DNA from: Siphonodentalium dalli
Lineage: Eukaryota > Mollusca > Scaphopoda > Gadilida > Siphonodentaliidae
Direction of reading: 5' to 3'
DNA length: 64,000 nucleotides
Assembly (NCBI GenBank): GCA_032622095.1
Contig: CP136061.1
Coordinates: forward strand, 213,312,373-213,376,372
In this document: positions 45,120 through 56,004 of the stretch, in pieces
Layout: every line of letters begins with the position of its first letter
Numbering within the stretch: position 1 is the stretch's first letter
Position numbers and translations under genes: made by a program
Notes under the pieces: model-generated
The model's database searches: none
What the model was told of the DNA's origin: nothing
Seen by the model: only the letters and a program-made list of their open reading frames with translations

Positions 45120-45775
45120 TTAAACGGGCGTTGTGAGCTTTAATTTGTACTGATAGTAAATGTATTTTACCGCACACAAATTATGTGCATGTAACGAGCC
45201 ATAACTCTAAAATCAAAATGGGCCATATCAAGTAATTTTATGGCAACACCAGAGATGTGGGATTGCGATTTTGCAACCGCCAGATTGAGTTAGATCAGGG
45301 CCATGAGCTATGCCACACTTTTAAAAAAAGATTTCTCACATTGAATTGACATTCGTGTCCTTTGCCTATATACATATTAAATAACTCAACCAAAAAAATA
45401 GCAATGAGCTGTGTCAATTTTTTGCTAGCTCACTATGAATATATTTTGACTGTTGAGACGATACAAGGGTTCAAGTGACTTCGGTCACCATTTTAAGAGG
45501 TTATGGTATTTGAAACAAAGTCTCCTTAAAGGGGCACTATACATTAAATCCAGCCATTTATGGGACCATCTCCTATTATACTAAACAGAATATATGCAGT
45601 CGATGGAATATATGATTATTCTGATAGCTTGCTGATATCTTTGGGGAAAATATAGAGAAAACGAATGTTGAATTTTTACCAGGTGTGATAACTTGCTGCT
45701 ATTTTTTTTTTATAGCAAATTATGTCAAACAATGTAGATTCTTGGTCCTGAAGACTGGATGACAAACAGACTAAT
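45120..45775. other. Gap without a supported gene
   Basis: It contains 'gagccataactctaaaatca' and 'agggccatgagctatg' phrases of the same repeat style near 45200-45320. 'aaaggggcactatacattaa' near 45526 recurs in diverged form near 7480. No exon. Confidence 0.35.
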
Positions 45776-45777
45776 TA

Positions 45778-46045
45778 ATACGATGATGATGATGATAATG
45801 ATGATATGATGGAGATGATAATGACGACGATGATGATGATGATGCGGAAGATAAGCCTTCTAACGATGGCAGTGATTATGACAACAAAGAAGATGATTCT
45901 GATGATTCTGATGATGATAATGGATGGCGATGATGATGATGAGGATGAGAATGATGAAGATTAGCATATTACAGATGACGATTATAGTGATGAAGATGAT
46001 GATGATGATGAGGACAAATTGAAGATGACGATGACTATGTTGTAA
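45778..46045 (+). repeat. (GAT)n microsatellite, shorter tract
   Basis: About 265 bp of diverged GAT/GAA/GAC repeat, interrupted at 45850-45890. Open frames across it are artefacts. Confidence 0.9.
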
Positions 46046-46077
46046 ATAGTGTATATATGTTTCCTGTTCATCTCTAA

Positions 46078-46153
46078 TTCCCCTGACTAAATCCTGAAAA
46101 TTACCCATAATTCTGCTGTGGTTAAGGAGTCGATTATTTAGGGCATCACTGTA
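46078..46153. mobile_element. Half copy of pogo/Tigger-type MITE (right end)
   Basis: 'gactaaatcctgaaaa', 'cccataattctgctgtggtt' and 'gagtcgattattta' match the right arm of the full element at 56586-56797. The left arm is absent. Confidence 0.7.
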
Positions 46154-46574
46154 TACCTATGTTAAAAACAGTTGCACCATTTTGAACTTGATGATCAAGT
46201 TACTGAGATGCTCTTGCAATTTATGATGTGCAACTTCTTTGGGGGGGTGACACTCCGCCACCATTATGTTGGACCGGACTAAATTTAAATTCAATCAAAA
46301 GTAATCATTGTGCGAGTCTCTCATACCAAAAATATCAATGGTGTGAGTTGGTATTCGTTTGACATAAGCTAATTATTTAAAAAATAAAAATTGCAAAATG
46401 CAAGTTCATTAAGGGATGTAACTGTGCCAAAATATGTACTGTACTGAATCCTCATATACCAAATAACACCAAATACTGATATTGAAATGTCATTTTATAC
46501 CAACTGTTTTCATTTGACTTTCTCGAGTTGAACACAAGGTCAGATTTGAAAAGTTGTGATAACTCCAAGCCTGC

Positions 46575-46945
46575 AAATAGTGCCCGAGTGTCTGTCATTT
46601 GCAGAATGAGGTCCACATAGTGGGCTAGCATCACCAAATTCACCCTCTGGGGACCTCATTCTGCTTAGGCCTCATCTTCTGGGAAGTATCTATAGTCTCA
46701 AAGTAACATTGTTTTTAGTAACTTTTTCCCTTCTGAGAAGTTTCGATATCTCCTGATTTGCAGAAAATAAAATGCATATAAATCAAGGTGACCAATGGGA
46801 ACTTCAATCTGATTCTAGGTCTCACATAGCAGTTGATGCCTAAGCAGAATGAGGCCTAATCAGTATGAGGTTCACAGAGGGTGAATTTGGTGATGCTAGC
46901 CCACCTTGCGGATAGCATCACTAAATTCACATTCTGGGGACCACA
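46575..46945 (+). mobile_element. MITE of the 'gcagaatgag' family (long form), truncated
   Basis: It starts 'caagcctgcaaatag' and has 'tgtctgtcatttgcagaatg', the central 'ggcctcatcttctgggaag' and 'tctaggtctc' segments, and the closing palindrome. It ends at 'ccacattctgcag' without the outer terminus, because the next element abuts it. Confidence 0.8.
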
Positions 46946-46949
46946 TTCT

Positions 46950-46995
46950 GCAGGTTGATACAAAAATCGGACTTGGCACTGAAAGGGTTAATGCA
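46950..46995. mobile_element. piggyBac-type MITE right end fused to previous MITE
   Basis: 'gttgatacaaaaatcgg' and 'ggcactgaaagggttaa' match the right terminus of the intact TTAA element at 49643-49881. The hairpin part is missing here. Confidence 0.7.
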
Positions 46996-47049
46996 GTTGC
47001 ATTTCCCAAAAATTTAAGGAATAATCATTCGGACAAAACTATACAAGTT

Positions 47050-47185
47050 GTTAACCCTTCCATGATGGGAGCTTCCTGAAATTTTGCGAAAACCTTATAG
47101 GGAGCCTCGCATATATAAGGAATACATTGGCCTAACAATATCTACCTTGACCTTGTAAGCCAGTGCTTTCTCTTATAATTTCATC
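47050..47185. mobile_element. piggyBac-type MITE piece with alternative end
   Basis: It begins 'ttaacccttccatg', then 'gggagcttcctgaaatttt' and a half hairpin 'cctcgcatatataag'. The same end occurs in reverse orientation at 21555-21595, showing that the family has at least two terminal subtypes. Confidence 0.65.
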
Positions 47186-47189
47186 AACG

Positions 47190-48510
47190 GACAGAGGCAC
47201 AACATAACTAAGTAGACCAAAATGATACAACAGGGGCAATATGTGTTCAAATAATTTATTCTTGTAGATAAATGTTTTTAATCTTTCAAAACATCAACAA
47301 ATGAATGTACATATGGATAAAAGTAAACACTATAAAATGTGCCAGTTCTTGTAACTTACAATAACAATAACCATGGCTCCCAAACCTGAGAGGAGGAATA
47401 TTTGAGAAGTATTTCAAAATCATAAAACTAAATTGATAATTGGATACTTGATGAAGAATAGCTCCTTGAATCCCATTCATTCATTTTAGGGATGCTCGGC
47501 TAACAATTTCGAGAAACTTATTACTTATACATCCAAACAAATGAATGGGAATCAATATGATGTTTCAAACGTCTAATAGAAGACAATTTGGTAATGGAAA
47601 TACATGCGTTGTTTTGCATATGAAATTCACAATAAACAGCTGACATCGCATGTGAATTTAAAAAATGTTGGCTGCCATTTAAACACCTCAAAATAAGTAA
47701 GTTCCCCATGGCATACTACACTGCATCTCAAGAAACATGAGGCCTATTGTCGGAAAATTTATAAGTATATATTTAGTATATTAGGATTGATGAAGTGGGC
47801 AAATGTCGATCTGCTGTGTGCTCGTATGTCATGCATATGTTCCATCATATTGAAGTCAGTGATTTAGTGACTTCTGAAAAGTTTGACTCATCATGTATAA
47901 GAGATTATCTTCCCATTTACATTACCACATCTAAAGATATCCTCGAAAATATCAGAGGGAGCTTACTTTTATTTGAAAATGAAAAAGTGTATAAAAATTG
48001 CCCATATATTCTGTTGCGCTAAAACAAAAGAATCACATTTAATACGGTACAATCCTCTCTTATTTCTGTGACATATCTTATCCTGCTGTTAATGGTAAGT
48101 TCAATTACCTCTTCTCAATCACTGCCTGCACTACCTTTCCCTTCATCTAAACTTTATTATTTGGACCATCCAGAACTAAACTCGTCTGCTATACCCCAAT
48201 GGTATCTATTCCAAGATACCTCGGATAAAATTTATTTTCTGAGGATAGGACTTAACAAACGCCCCTAAGCTTGTTGCCCAATCCTCTTTTGAATATTTTA
48301 TAATTATATGTCATGAATTTATTGTTTGTAATGTTGCTCGGTTTAGTTCAAATAAAATATTGTTTAAACTAAAAGAATCACAGATTTGAATGCTACTGAT
48401 TTTTCAAGTATTTATGTCATTGGAAAACACTCAATTGCTTGTTAAGAGTATGTATGTATGTGGAGAGAAGGGAAATGTATGCAACTTGTCCAGTTAAAGG
48501 GACCCAAAGG
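47190..48510. other. Gap with unidentified coding-like frames
   Basis: The plus-strand frame at 47795-48022 (75 residues) and the one at 48068-48268 look more coding-like than average. A strong donor-like 'aatggtaagttc' occurs near 48090. After 48268 an 'aaataaaatattg' polyA-like signal is near 48351. I recognise no family; a terminal exon of an unknown gene or an old element are both possible. Confidence 0.3.
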
Positions 48511-48514
48511 CACA

Positions 48515-48935
48515 CACAGTGGGCAAATGTGCAAAAAATATATAAGTCTGTAAAAACATCACCAGTAAGAAGAACATGGAGAAAAGATAAACTTTGTTTT
48601 TATATTCATTATTGATAGTTCTCTAATAACACAAATTTGCATGTTGAAACTATTGTTATGTTAACAAAACTGTTGCAGTGATTTGTCAACAAACATCGCT
48701 GATCACATTGTAGGTTAATATATTTTAGTCTAAATGTGAATTTAACAGTAATAATTTACATAAAAATGGTTTCAATGTGTGAAACCTCGTTATTGGAAGG
48801 TTAGATGGTAAGGGAAATTAGAATGAAATTGATCTATTATACATGTACTTGTTAATGACAGTTGTTACACAGCTGTTTATAAAATTGATATTATTTTGCA
48901 TGAACCAACTTCAAGACATTGAGTGACGTTGAGTC
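48515..48935 (+). mobile_element. Long-TIR repeat family, copy 3
   Basis: It shares 'gtgggcaaatgtgcaa', 'tctgtaaaaacatcacca', 'gtcaacaaacatcgct', 'aatggtttcaatgtg' and 'acttgttaatgacag' with the 12.2 and 17.5 kb copies. The central 'gctttgacc' part is deleted. Confidence 0.75.
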
Positions 48936-49034
48936 CCTCTAACCAGTAAATTTATGAAACATAGAGAGTCTCAAACATGAACCATGCAGTCAATGATCAC
49001 TATTGCCATCCATTTTATCTTCAACAAACAGAAA

Positions 49035-49240
49035 CTGAACAGAAGGGAAAAAGTACCTAAAAACAATGTTAATTTGAGACTATAGATACTTCCCAGAATA
49101 TGAGGCCTAAGCAGAATTAGGTCCCCAGAGGGTGAATTTGGTGATACTCGCTAGGTGTGCAGAATAGCGTCACTAAATTCACCCTCTGGGGACCTCATTC
49201 TGCAAATGTCAGACACACTATTTTCAGGCTTGGCTGAGTC
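49035..49240 (-). mobile_element. MITE of the 'gcagaatgag' family, reverse orientation, partial
   Basis: It reads in reverse from 'ctattttcaggcttg' (right terminus, about 49236) through the palindrome to 'gaagggaaaaagtacc' near 49045. The other terminus is lost. Confidence 0.75.
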
Positions 49241-49642
49241 CTGCTGCATTTTGCGGTTGCCAGACACTGACATAATACTTATTGAAAGTAATGGAATTCT
49301 CTGCTACTTCTTTCAGACTATTGACTGTGTAACTGTTCGATAGTCTGGGTTCACTCAGACTAATGTATTTTGTGCAGTCTGGAAACACAGCACGTACATA
49401 GCTTTACCAATGACAGATATCGCCTGTATAATTATTATCCGATGCTTCAAACTGGCGCTATTTTTAGTTATGTGGCAAATCTGCAACTGTATAGAGATTC
49501 CAACACTCGCCCGAATGGCTACATCGCTTTGTTCATACTAAGTTGTGATTGGTTGCGACTGACGTAATGCTTGCTTGTGGTAATAGGGATCCACCCAAAT
49601 ACTCCAGATTCAGTACGACATTATAGCAGTCAAGTCTGTGTT

Positions 49643-49881
49643 TTAATCCTTTGAGTGCCAGTGGGCGATCTTATCGGCCCTAAACCTACAAAATAAGTCT
49701 GTTAAAGAATATAAGAATAAATTATTAAAATTGTAAAAAATTCTAAAAAAAAAAAATGTTAGGCCAATGCATTCTCTTATATATGCGAGGCGACCTATGG
49801 TCGACTCGCATATATAAGAGAATGCATTGACACAGGGTATATGGGTTGATACAAAAATCGACCTGGCACTCAAAGGGTTAA
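49643..49881. mobile_element. piggyBac-type MITE with TTAA target duplication
   Basis: The outer ends 'tcctttgagtgccag' (49647) and 'ctggcactcaaaggg' (to 49877) are inverted repeats flanked directly by TTAA on both sides (49643-49646 and 49878-49881), the hallmark target of piggyBac transposases. The interior holds the 'caatgcattctcttatatat' hairpin. At 231 bp it has no coding capacity. Confidence 0.85.
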
Positions 49882-49896
49882 CCAGAACTCACCGAG

Positions 49897-49998
49897 CTTT
49901 CCGATGAATGGCAACAAGCCATATTTCCGACTAAATCCTGAAAAATTACCCATAATTCTGCTGTGGTTAAGTCGTCAATTACTTTGGGCATTACCGTA
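49897..49998. mobile_element. Half copy of pogo/Tigger-type MITE (right arm)
   Basis: 'gctttccgatgaatggcaac', 'cccataattctgctgtggtt' and 'ggcattaccgta' correspond to the right arm of the element at 56586-56797. It lies 16 bp from the TTAA element. Confidence 0.75.
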
Positions 49999-50275
49999 CT
50001 CTTCTTATTGTCAACCCTGTGGGGTATTCTTAGGGTGACAAATATAGCCCAATAATACTATTGACAGATTCATGTTATATTTCATTTCCTTTTCCCTATT
50101 TAAATCCATATGTTTCTGTAACTGTGTACATCTTAATGAATTGCGCATATGTGAAGTTGAATCAGCATAATTTGTATGTGTCGCTTATTGAAATGAAGTG
50201 CGCATTCCAACCTTTCCTATTTGACGCATTAAAATTACATGCGAAGTGACCTCCGTATCTATGATATCAAACATA

Positions 50276-51814
50276 TTAGGCCTAACAAAAAAAGACCCGT
50301 GTTTGGGGTCACATGGTCTGAAAATATTAGGGTAGGTAGGGATTATTTTTTTTTTTTTTTCTTTTTTTTTTTTTAAATAATTAAACATACCGCATAATAA
50401 TTTAACCTTGTAATGATATTGTGAATGTATTAATTCCCCCATGTACTCTGACAGCCATATAGTATATGAGATGTGACATATTTCACATCAATCAGGCCTA
50501 GATGGATAATAATTTACACATACCATATTCATTTTAATATATTAAAATAATTTGATATAATTTCAGAACAAACATCAATTCACAATACAAGTCATGGTCG
50601 GACGGAGGTCAATTCTATAATCCACAATTTTTTTCAGCGGACAATATTAAAGCACATTTTAACAACTTTTGCCAATTCATTTCACTGTTTCAGAACAAAG
50701 TTCAACAAACATCAATTCCCAATACAAGTCATGGAAAATAAAACAAAATGTAACACATTCAATTATTATTAAATGCAAGTCTTTGGTTTGGCCATATCAA
50801 ATATTCATTTAATATTGTACTAGTATGTGTTTCTATTCATGTATTTAAATTTATTATACCGGTACTTGTTTCTATAGTATTTGAATGTCTTTAAATACTG
50901 AATGTATTCTCTATTAAAAGCGTTTATATTTGTTGAATACATGTAAAAGTCAAATATTTATTATTGTATGTGTTTCTATTCATGTATTTAAATTTATTTC
51001 ACCGGTAGTTGTTTCTATTGTATTTAAGTGTCTTTTAAATAAATATTGTCATGTATTATCTATTAAAAGCATTATATTTGTTGAATACAATTTATCGAAT
51101 ATGACAAAACACCCTTGTTGATCAAACAGTAGGACTTATTTTTCCCAGATTATTATATTCACACAATTCAATGCAGATAAGCTAGGAATATTTTTTTTTA
51201 ACATCAACATCAACAAATGGTAGCGTCTTTTTTTTGTCCTTCAAAACTTTAAGATGTTTGTCAGATTTCACTTGGGAATCCAACGCGGCTTTTCCCATGT
51301 TGTTCGCCACGCTAAATGTTTTCAGGCAAAGTTTGCATTTTGCAGAATACCTGTCGCCCAGAACAATCATTAACCAGTCTTTGTAACTTTCGGAAGTTAA
51401 TCAACAATCTTGGAATGTGCATTTCCCCATTTTTTATTGGTAATTATCGAAAATAATCATCGAAAAACAGTACACACATGACAACATTTTAGCAGACTGA
51501 CACGACCGTCACATGCGATAATACGTCGCGCTTTGCGATTGGCCAACGTCACTGCAACTATCCAATGAGAATGCTCGATACATCGCTGCTCTATTATAAT
51601 ATAACTGCGCTATTTATATCTCGCTCCAATGCGGTCATTTACCATAAACCCGGAAATGTAAGAGGTGATTAATTACGGATTAAAAGCCGTATATAAAAGA
51701 TGTAAGATTGGAATTCAAAATTTTTGGAAATCTCAATAAAAAGTTTAGAGTCGCATGGTTTTATTAGGCACGGTCGGGTGACCCCAAACACAGTTATTTT
51801 TTTGTTAGGCCTTA
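50276..51814. mobile_element. PIF/Harbinger-type element (1.5 kb) with TTA TSD
   Basis: The termini 'ggcctaacaaaaaaa' (50279) and 'ttttttgttaggcc' (to 51811) are inverted repeats that continue into 'gtgtttggggtcac' and its complement. Both flanks are TTA (50276-50278 and 51812-51814). A 3-bp TWA duplication with GGC-type ends is typical of PIF/Harbinger. The related copy at 58.3 kb lacks the insertion. Inside is a minus-strand zinc-finger-like fragment (51182-51370); no DDE transposase core was recognised, so it is probably internally deleted. Confidence 0.75.
51182..51370 (-). pseudogene. Zinc-finger-like transposon protein fragment
   Basis: A minus-strand frame contains CKLCLKTFSVANNMGKAAL, then SDKHLKV. 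A CxxC pair, an N-MG-AAL block and a KH pair is the layout of the N-terminal zinc finger (BED/U1-like) of many transposon-derived proteins in invertebrates. The expected first His is Gln here (LDSQ), and the frame stops soon after, so it is probably non-functional. It lies inside the TTA-flanked element. Confidence 0.5.
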
Positions 51815-51964
51815 TATTAATGCAATATTCTGATTGGGTGCTCTTGATTCTTTAGCCAATTGAACACACTGTATTGAATTCATATTTAGGGCCTTTTTTA
51901 TAAAAACTTGGTTAGTGGATTTTTCCTCTAAATTGGCTCGATATAAAAACAAAAATTGAACGTG

Positions 51965-52205
51965 CAAATAGTGTCTCTCATTTGCAGAATGAGGTCCCCA
52001 ACAGATGATTTCAGTGATGCTATCCCGCACAACAGGCTAGCATCACCAAATTCACCCTGTGGATACCTCATTCTGCTGAGGCCTCATCTTCTCATCTGTA
52101 GTCTCAAATTAACTAGGGAACTTAAATCTGATCCTAGGTCTCCCATAGCAGTTGAAGCGTAAGCAGAATGAGGTTCTGAGGGTGATGCTAACCGGAGAGA
52201 CAAAA
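51965..52205 (+). mobile_element. MITE of the 'gcagaatgag' family, diverged
   Basis: It has 'gcaaatagtgtctctcattt', the first palindrome with 'aggctagcatcaccaaattc', the central 'ggcctcatcttct' and 'cctaggtctcccatagcagt', then a shortened right side ending near 52200. Confidence 0.75.
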
Positions 52206-52291
52206 TTGATATTACTATATTCTTGAGGAAATTCATAATTTGGTAACTTTTATTTCTAAATTATAACCTACAACCAAGGTCATCCGTGCCT

Positions 52292-53027
52292 TTAGGCCAT
52301 GTTTTTTTTAATAATGTGGTTTACGGATCTGCCGACCGACCTGCTGGACCGCCCGATGAATAAAAAAAAATGCATTCTAATTTATTATTTTCTTTATGCC
52401 CGGCGAACTCCGAATTCTCAATATTCAGCGATAATTTTTTCATGTTCAAATCGATGTTTCACTTCACGAAATGACCTCGCGAAATGCAAAGCGGAAATCG
52501 ATGTGGGCTACACAATCATCTTCTGTTACACTATTTAGGCTGTTCTAAACGTATACACAACGTTCAAAATGGCTTCGTCTGCTGATTACTCCGATTACGG
52601 TAAGCGATTTCGATTATACCCCACGTGACCGTTTCGATAAATACGTTGACCTCCGACCTTTACGCTATCATGATAGGGGTAATTGGATTCGATAAATGCA
52701 ATTTTAGGGGTGATCGAAATCGCTTACGGAAATCGGATTTCGATAAATTCGCCTATAATGATAGACTTGTTCTGATTAAAACATTCATATTCAAGTTTAT
52801 ATTGTGTCTATTTTCATCACTTGATTATAATTTCTGCATTTAATATGTTTGTCCCAATTTTATACAGAGGAGCAAAACCGTAGTTTGCATTTCGGCAGTG
52901 AAAAGTTAACATGCCTAAAAAAAAAAAAAATTGAATCACAATTTTATTTTATTTTTATTCCGACCGACCCTACTAAAACACTGTCCAAAAAATCCGTAAA
53001 CCACATAATTAAAAAAACATGGCCTTA
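52292..53027. mobile_element. PIF/Harbinger-type element (730 bp) with TTA TSD
   Basis: The ends 'ggccatgtttttttta' (52295) and 'aaaaaaacatggcc' (to 53024) extend to 33-bp inverted repeats including 'tgtggtttacggat'. TTA flanks both sides. Inside, at 52569, an ATG opens a short stretch encoding MASSADYSDYG that runs into a donor-like G|GTAAGC, as a transposon's first exon would. The rest of the reading frame is stop-rich. It sits just downstream of the YRDC exon end on the gene's 3' side. Confidence 0.75.
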
Positions 53028-53070
53028 ATTCGCCTTAGAAGTTCTTTGAGCAATTTTTAGTTCTACTCAC

Positions 53071-53305
53071 ATCAACTGAGAGAGAACTGCAACTGTTGCT
53101 TATATTTGCACTTGTGAGTGCTAGTGGTCCTTCAGAATAACGGCATAGCTCTCTCATGAATCTATGATCCGGAATGCGAATTCCCACTAAGCTAAACCCT
53201 GGATTGAGCAGAGGATTCAGAGAATGACTTCTGTGGAAAACAACAGTCACTGGTCCGGGTAACAAGTCACACAACAACTCCTTTGAGACAGTAATGTTGG
53301 CCCAT
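53071..53305 (-). CDS. YRDC: YRDC (threonylcarbamoyl-AMP synthase) internal exon, C-terminal part
   Basis: This 235-bp minus-strand exon lies between an acceptor (ttcttcatttcag) and a donor (GTGAGT, 53070-53065). It enters with one base that completes the Thr codon begun in the upstream exon and exits in phase 0. It encodes the second half of the YrdC/Sua5 fold: LLPGPVTVVF, GIRIPDH, then GPLALTSANIS with the conserved S-x-N of the ATP/threonine site. YRDC makes threonylcarbamoyl-AMP from threonine, bicarbonate and ATP, the first step of t6A37 modification of ANN-decoding tRNAs, in cytosol and mitochondria. The final exon was not found in the window's repeat-rich left side and may be further away. 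Confidence 0.92.
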
Positions 53306-53329
53306 CTGAAATGAAGAATAAAAGCCACA

Positions 53330-53705
53330 TGTTGGTTTGCGCTCCAAAATACACATAATAATATGTAGGTATCGAAATAGGTCAATACATAATTGAACTA
53401 CCTTTCAACAGGCATTATATGTCCCAGAAAGATGCATTGAAGTCATAAGAAATACACCTTTGAACGCGGTGTTTGGGTAAAAAACAAGCAACAGTCGTAT
53501 TAGTCTGTTCCTGATATGGTAGAAATAAAGAGAATTTGTTTCACTTCTGTGTGAAAAAGTGAAAACATCTGGAAAATGGCTGTGACCACGGCAAGTATTT
53601 TTCAGATCATATGATGCCGGTATATCAATATGTTATGTATTTATCAACGTATCCTATATCTCCTTCCAAATTACATACACAACATTTGGAAGCCTGACTG
53701 AACTG
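53330..53705 (+). repeat. Dispersed repeat, partner of 3205-3585
   Basis: Collinear with 3205-3585. It includes 'gtctgttcctgatatggtag' followed by 'aaataaagag', a degenerate form of the paired 42-bp motif. Confidence 0.7.
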
Positions 53706-53770
53706 TGTCCGTTTAAGCTGCTGTTAAAGTGATTATTAACACTGCAGTTCAGTAGATAATAACAATAAGC

Positions 53771-53885
53771 TACAGTAATGCCCTAAATAATCGACTCCTT
53801 AACTACAGCAGAATTATGGGTAATTTTTTCAGGATTTAGTCGTAAATATGGGTTGCTGCCATTCATCGGGTAGCTCTCAGGTAAA
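53771..53885. mobile_element. Half copy of pogo/Tigger-type MITE (left arm)
   Basis: 'tacagtaatgccctaaataa' and 'cagcagaattatgggtaatt' match the left arm of the element at 56586-56797. The right arm is missing. Confidence 0.75.
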
Positions 53886-54618
53886 AGCCAGTTGTCCAAA
53901 TTGTGCTAATTTGGGTTTCTCTCCACCCTGATAATGTGATTCGGGAGTTTTCATTTCAAATAGAATTGATTCAGGCGAAAGATTAGGAATCGCATCAAAT
54001 CTCAAATCGGATCGCTGTCTCAAGTGTATCATGAATTGAAGATGTGGAATACATGTAGTTCAGGAACGGTTAAATTGGCAGCCATAATGAATTGGAAAGC
54101 TCATAATGATAAAATATTGTGCATGCATCTTGTATACTAAATCTAACCATATTACAAGTAATGCATTTTTGTGTAAGATATCATGTACAAGAACTTGAAA
54201 GGAGTTTAAACCTTTCACATTGTGTATATACAAGCCTGCATACAGTGTGTTTGGATTTTTCAGAATGAGGTCCCCAGAGGGTGAATTTAGTGATGATATC
54301 CCGCACAGTGGGCTACCATCACCAAATTCACCCTATGGGGACTCATTCTGCTTAGACCTCATTTTCTGGGAAGCATCTATAGTTTCAAATTAACATTGTT
54401 TTTAGTTATTTTTTCCCTTCTGGGAAGTTTCTACATGTATATCCCCTAATTTGCAGAAGATGAAATGCATAATCGAGGTGACTAATGTGTGAATAACACC
54501 AACTTCAATTGGGGAACTTCAATCTGATCCTAGGTCTCCCATAGCAGTTGAGGCTTAAGCAGAATGAGGTACCTACACTCGACGGTGAATTTTGTGATGC
54601 TAGCCCAATATAGGGGAT

Positions 54619-56004
54619 ATCATCACTAGTGCTGGGACGGTTGTCCAGATATCCGGTTACGGTTCCGCGTGTCAACCGGTTGGAGGAGGCCACAACCGGA
54701 TAACCGTACTATTGATAACAATCGTACTATCATCGTAGTACTCCGTGTAAATGTTGCCAAAATCTTTTACAGAAGTTTACATGTAAGTAACGAGAGTATT
54801 TAAAGTAATAAGGAGCAATTTGGACAGTTGATTGTGTATTCATATACCCCACAACACATGCCCGTTTGATCACCGGCGGCTTTTCTAGACATGAAACCAA
54901 CAACTACACTCCGTTAGTCTGCGAATCAATTGCTACACATTCGATGCGAATTTCCTTTGGCGGCCTTACATGATTGGTGGCGTATAAACTCATTCAGATT
55001 TCCATGAGTTGCAGTTGTAGCCCGCATATATCTCGGTATTCCCGGGACCTCAGTCCCCTCTGAACGGGTGTTTTCCGTTGTGGGAAATACACTACAGTGA
55101 CGGGCCAGTTTGGACTCGGACACAGTCGATGAATTAATTTTTATTCAGGAATATATCAGAAAAGGGTCGTATCAACTAACAGAAGTACCAGAGGAAGAGA
55201 ATGATGAAGCTGTCCAGCCCGGCCCATCAGACCCACCGTTGCTGCCTCGGAACCCACCAGAGTGACCTGCATGAATCAGTGAACTGTTTGAACAAGTCAC
55301 GAAACTCACAATATCGAATTATCAATGATCGATAACTTTATTTTTATTTCCTAAACACTGGCTGGGGCTTGTGTAATGAATCACGACGATTTAATTTTGT
55401 TTGAATTTGTTTATTAAATAATTGAAGTAACATCGTGAAGCCACTGTGATTACTACATACTTACCTATACCCAAACACTAGTAAACATTACTAAACAACA
55501 GTATACCTACCTTCAGTACCTTGTAGTACACATGTTTGGGCTAATCATGCCCGGGATATACATGAGGAAGGAACTTTATTTCATCGCGGAAGGTTTTGCA
55601 AGCAAGCGTTGTTTATGCGGAACTCCTGTAAACATCGATATACTATAGCGACCACAAACAATTGCTCTATCACAAACCATCAGGAAGTGGGAATTATTGT
55701 GCACTACTAATATATATTATATTTTAGTTTGTTTGGCCTCAAAACTTAATTAATTTATACACATTTACCACTATTTGATCGCCGTAATGGGACCGCATTG
55801 TACGACCAAGACATCGTTTGTGATCACATGTATATCGACGTTTATGGGACGAGTAATCAACACTTGTTTTGCCGATATAGTGACCAGTGTATTCAATCTC
55901 GTACTTAGGGTAATGATGGTCACGGTTAACCGGTTATGATTAGGTTAATGCCTGCGGTTAACTGGTTAGGAAAAAAACCCAACCGTCCCAGCACTAATCA
56001 TCAC
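54619..56004. mobile_element. hAT transposon, internally deleted, perfect 8-bp TSD
   Basis: The 1370-bp element (54627-55996) starts 'tagtgctgggacggttg' and ends 'caaccgtcccagcacta', a perfect 17-bp inverted repeat. It is flanked by exact 'atcatcac' duplications at 54619-54626 and 55997-56004. The subterminal regions are rich in 'aaccggtta'-like words. It carries the remains of a transposase C-terminus (54954-55265). A full-length hAT is usually 2.5-5 kb, so most of the gene is lost. Confidence 0.95.
54954..55265 (+). pseudogene. hAT transposase C-terminal (dimerisation) domain remnant
   Basis: A plus-strand frame reads PLAALHDWWRINSFRFP, stop, VAVVARIYLGIPGTSVPSER, VFSVVGNTLQ, stop, RASLDSDTVDELIFIQE, and then an acidic, Pro-rich tail to a TGA at 55263-55265. 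The WW, the P-T-S-x-x-S-E-R-x-F-S block and the following LIF motif are diagnostic of the hAT C-terminal dimerisation region. Two in-frame stops disable it, and the catalytic part upstream is absent. This independently confirms the hAT assignment made from the 8-bp TSD. Confidence 0.9.

Larger units (their letters stand above)
50090..51880 (+). repeat. Dispersed repeat split by a PIF/Harbinger-type insertion
   Basis: 50090-50278 and 51815-51880 together match 58160-58380 ('aagtgacctccgta', 'attctgattgggtgctct'). The matching copy runs straight through the insertion point, so it acts as a related empty site for the element at 50279-51811. Confidence 0.75.
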
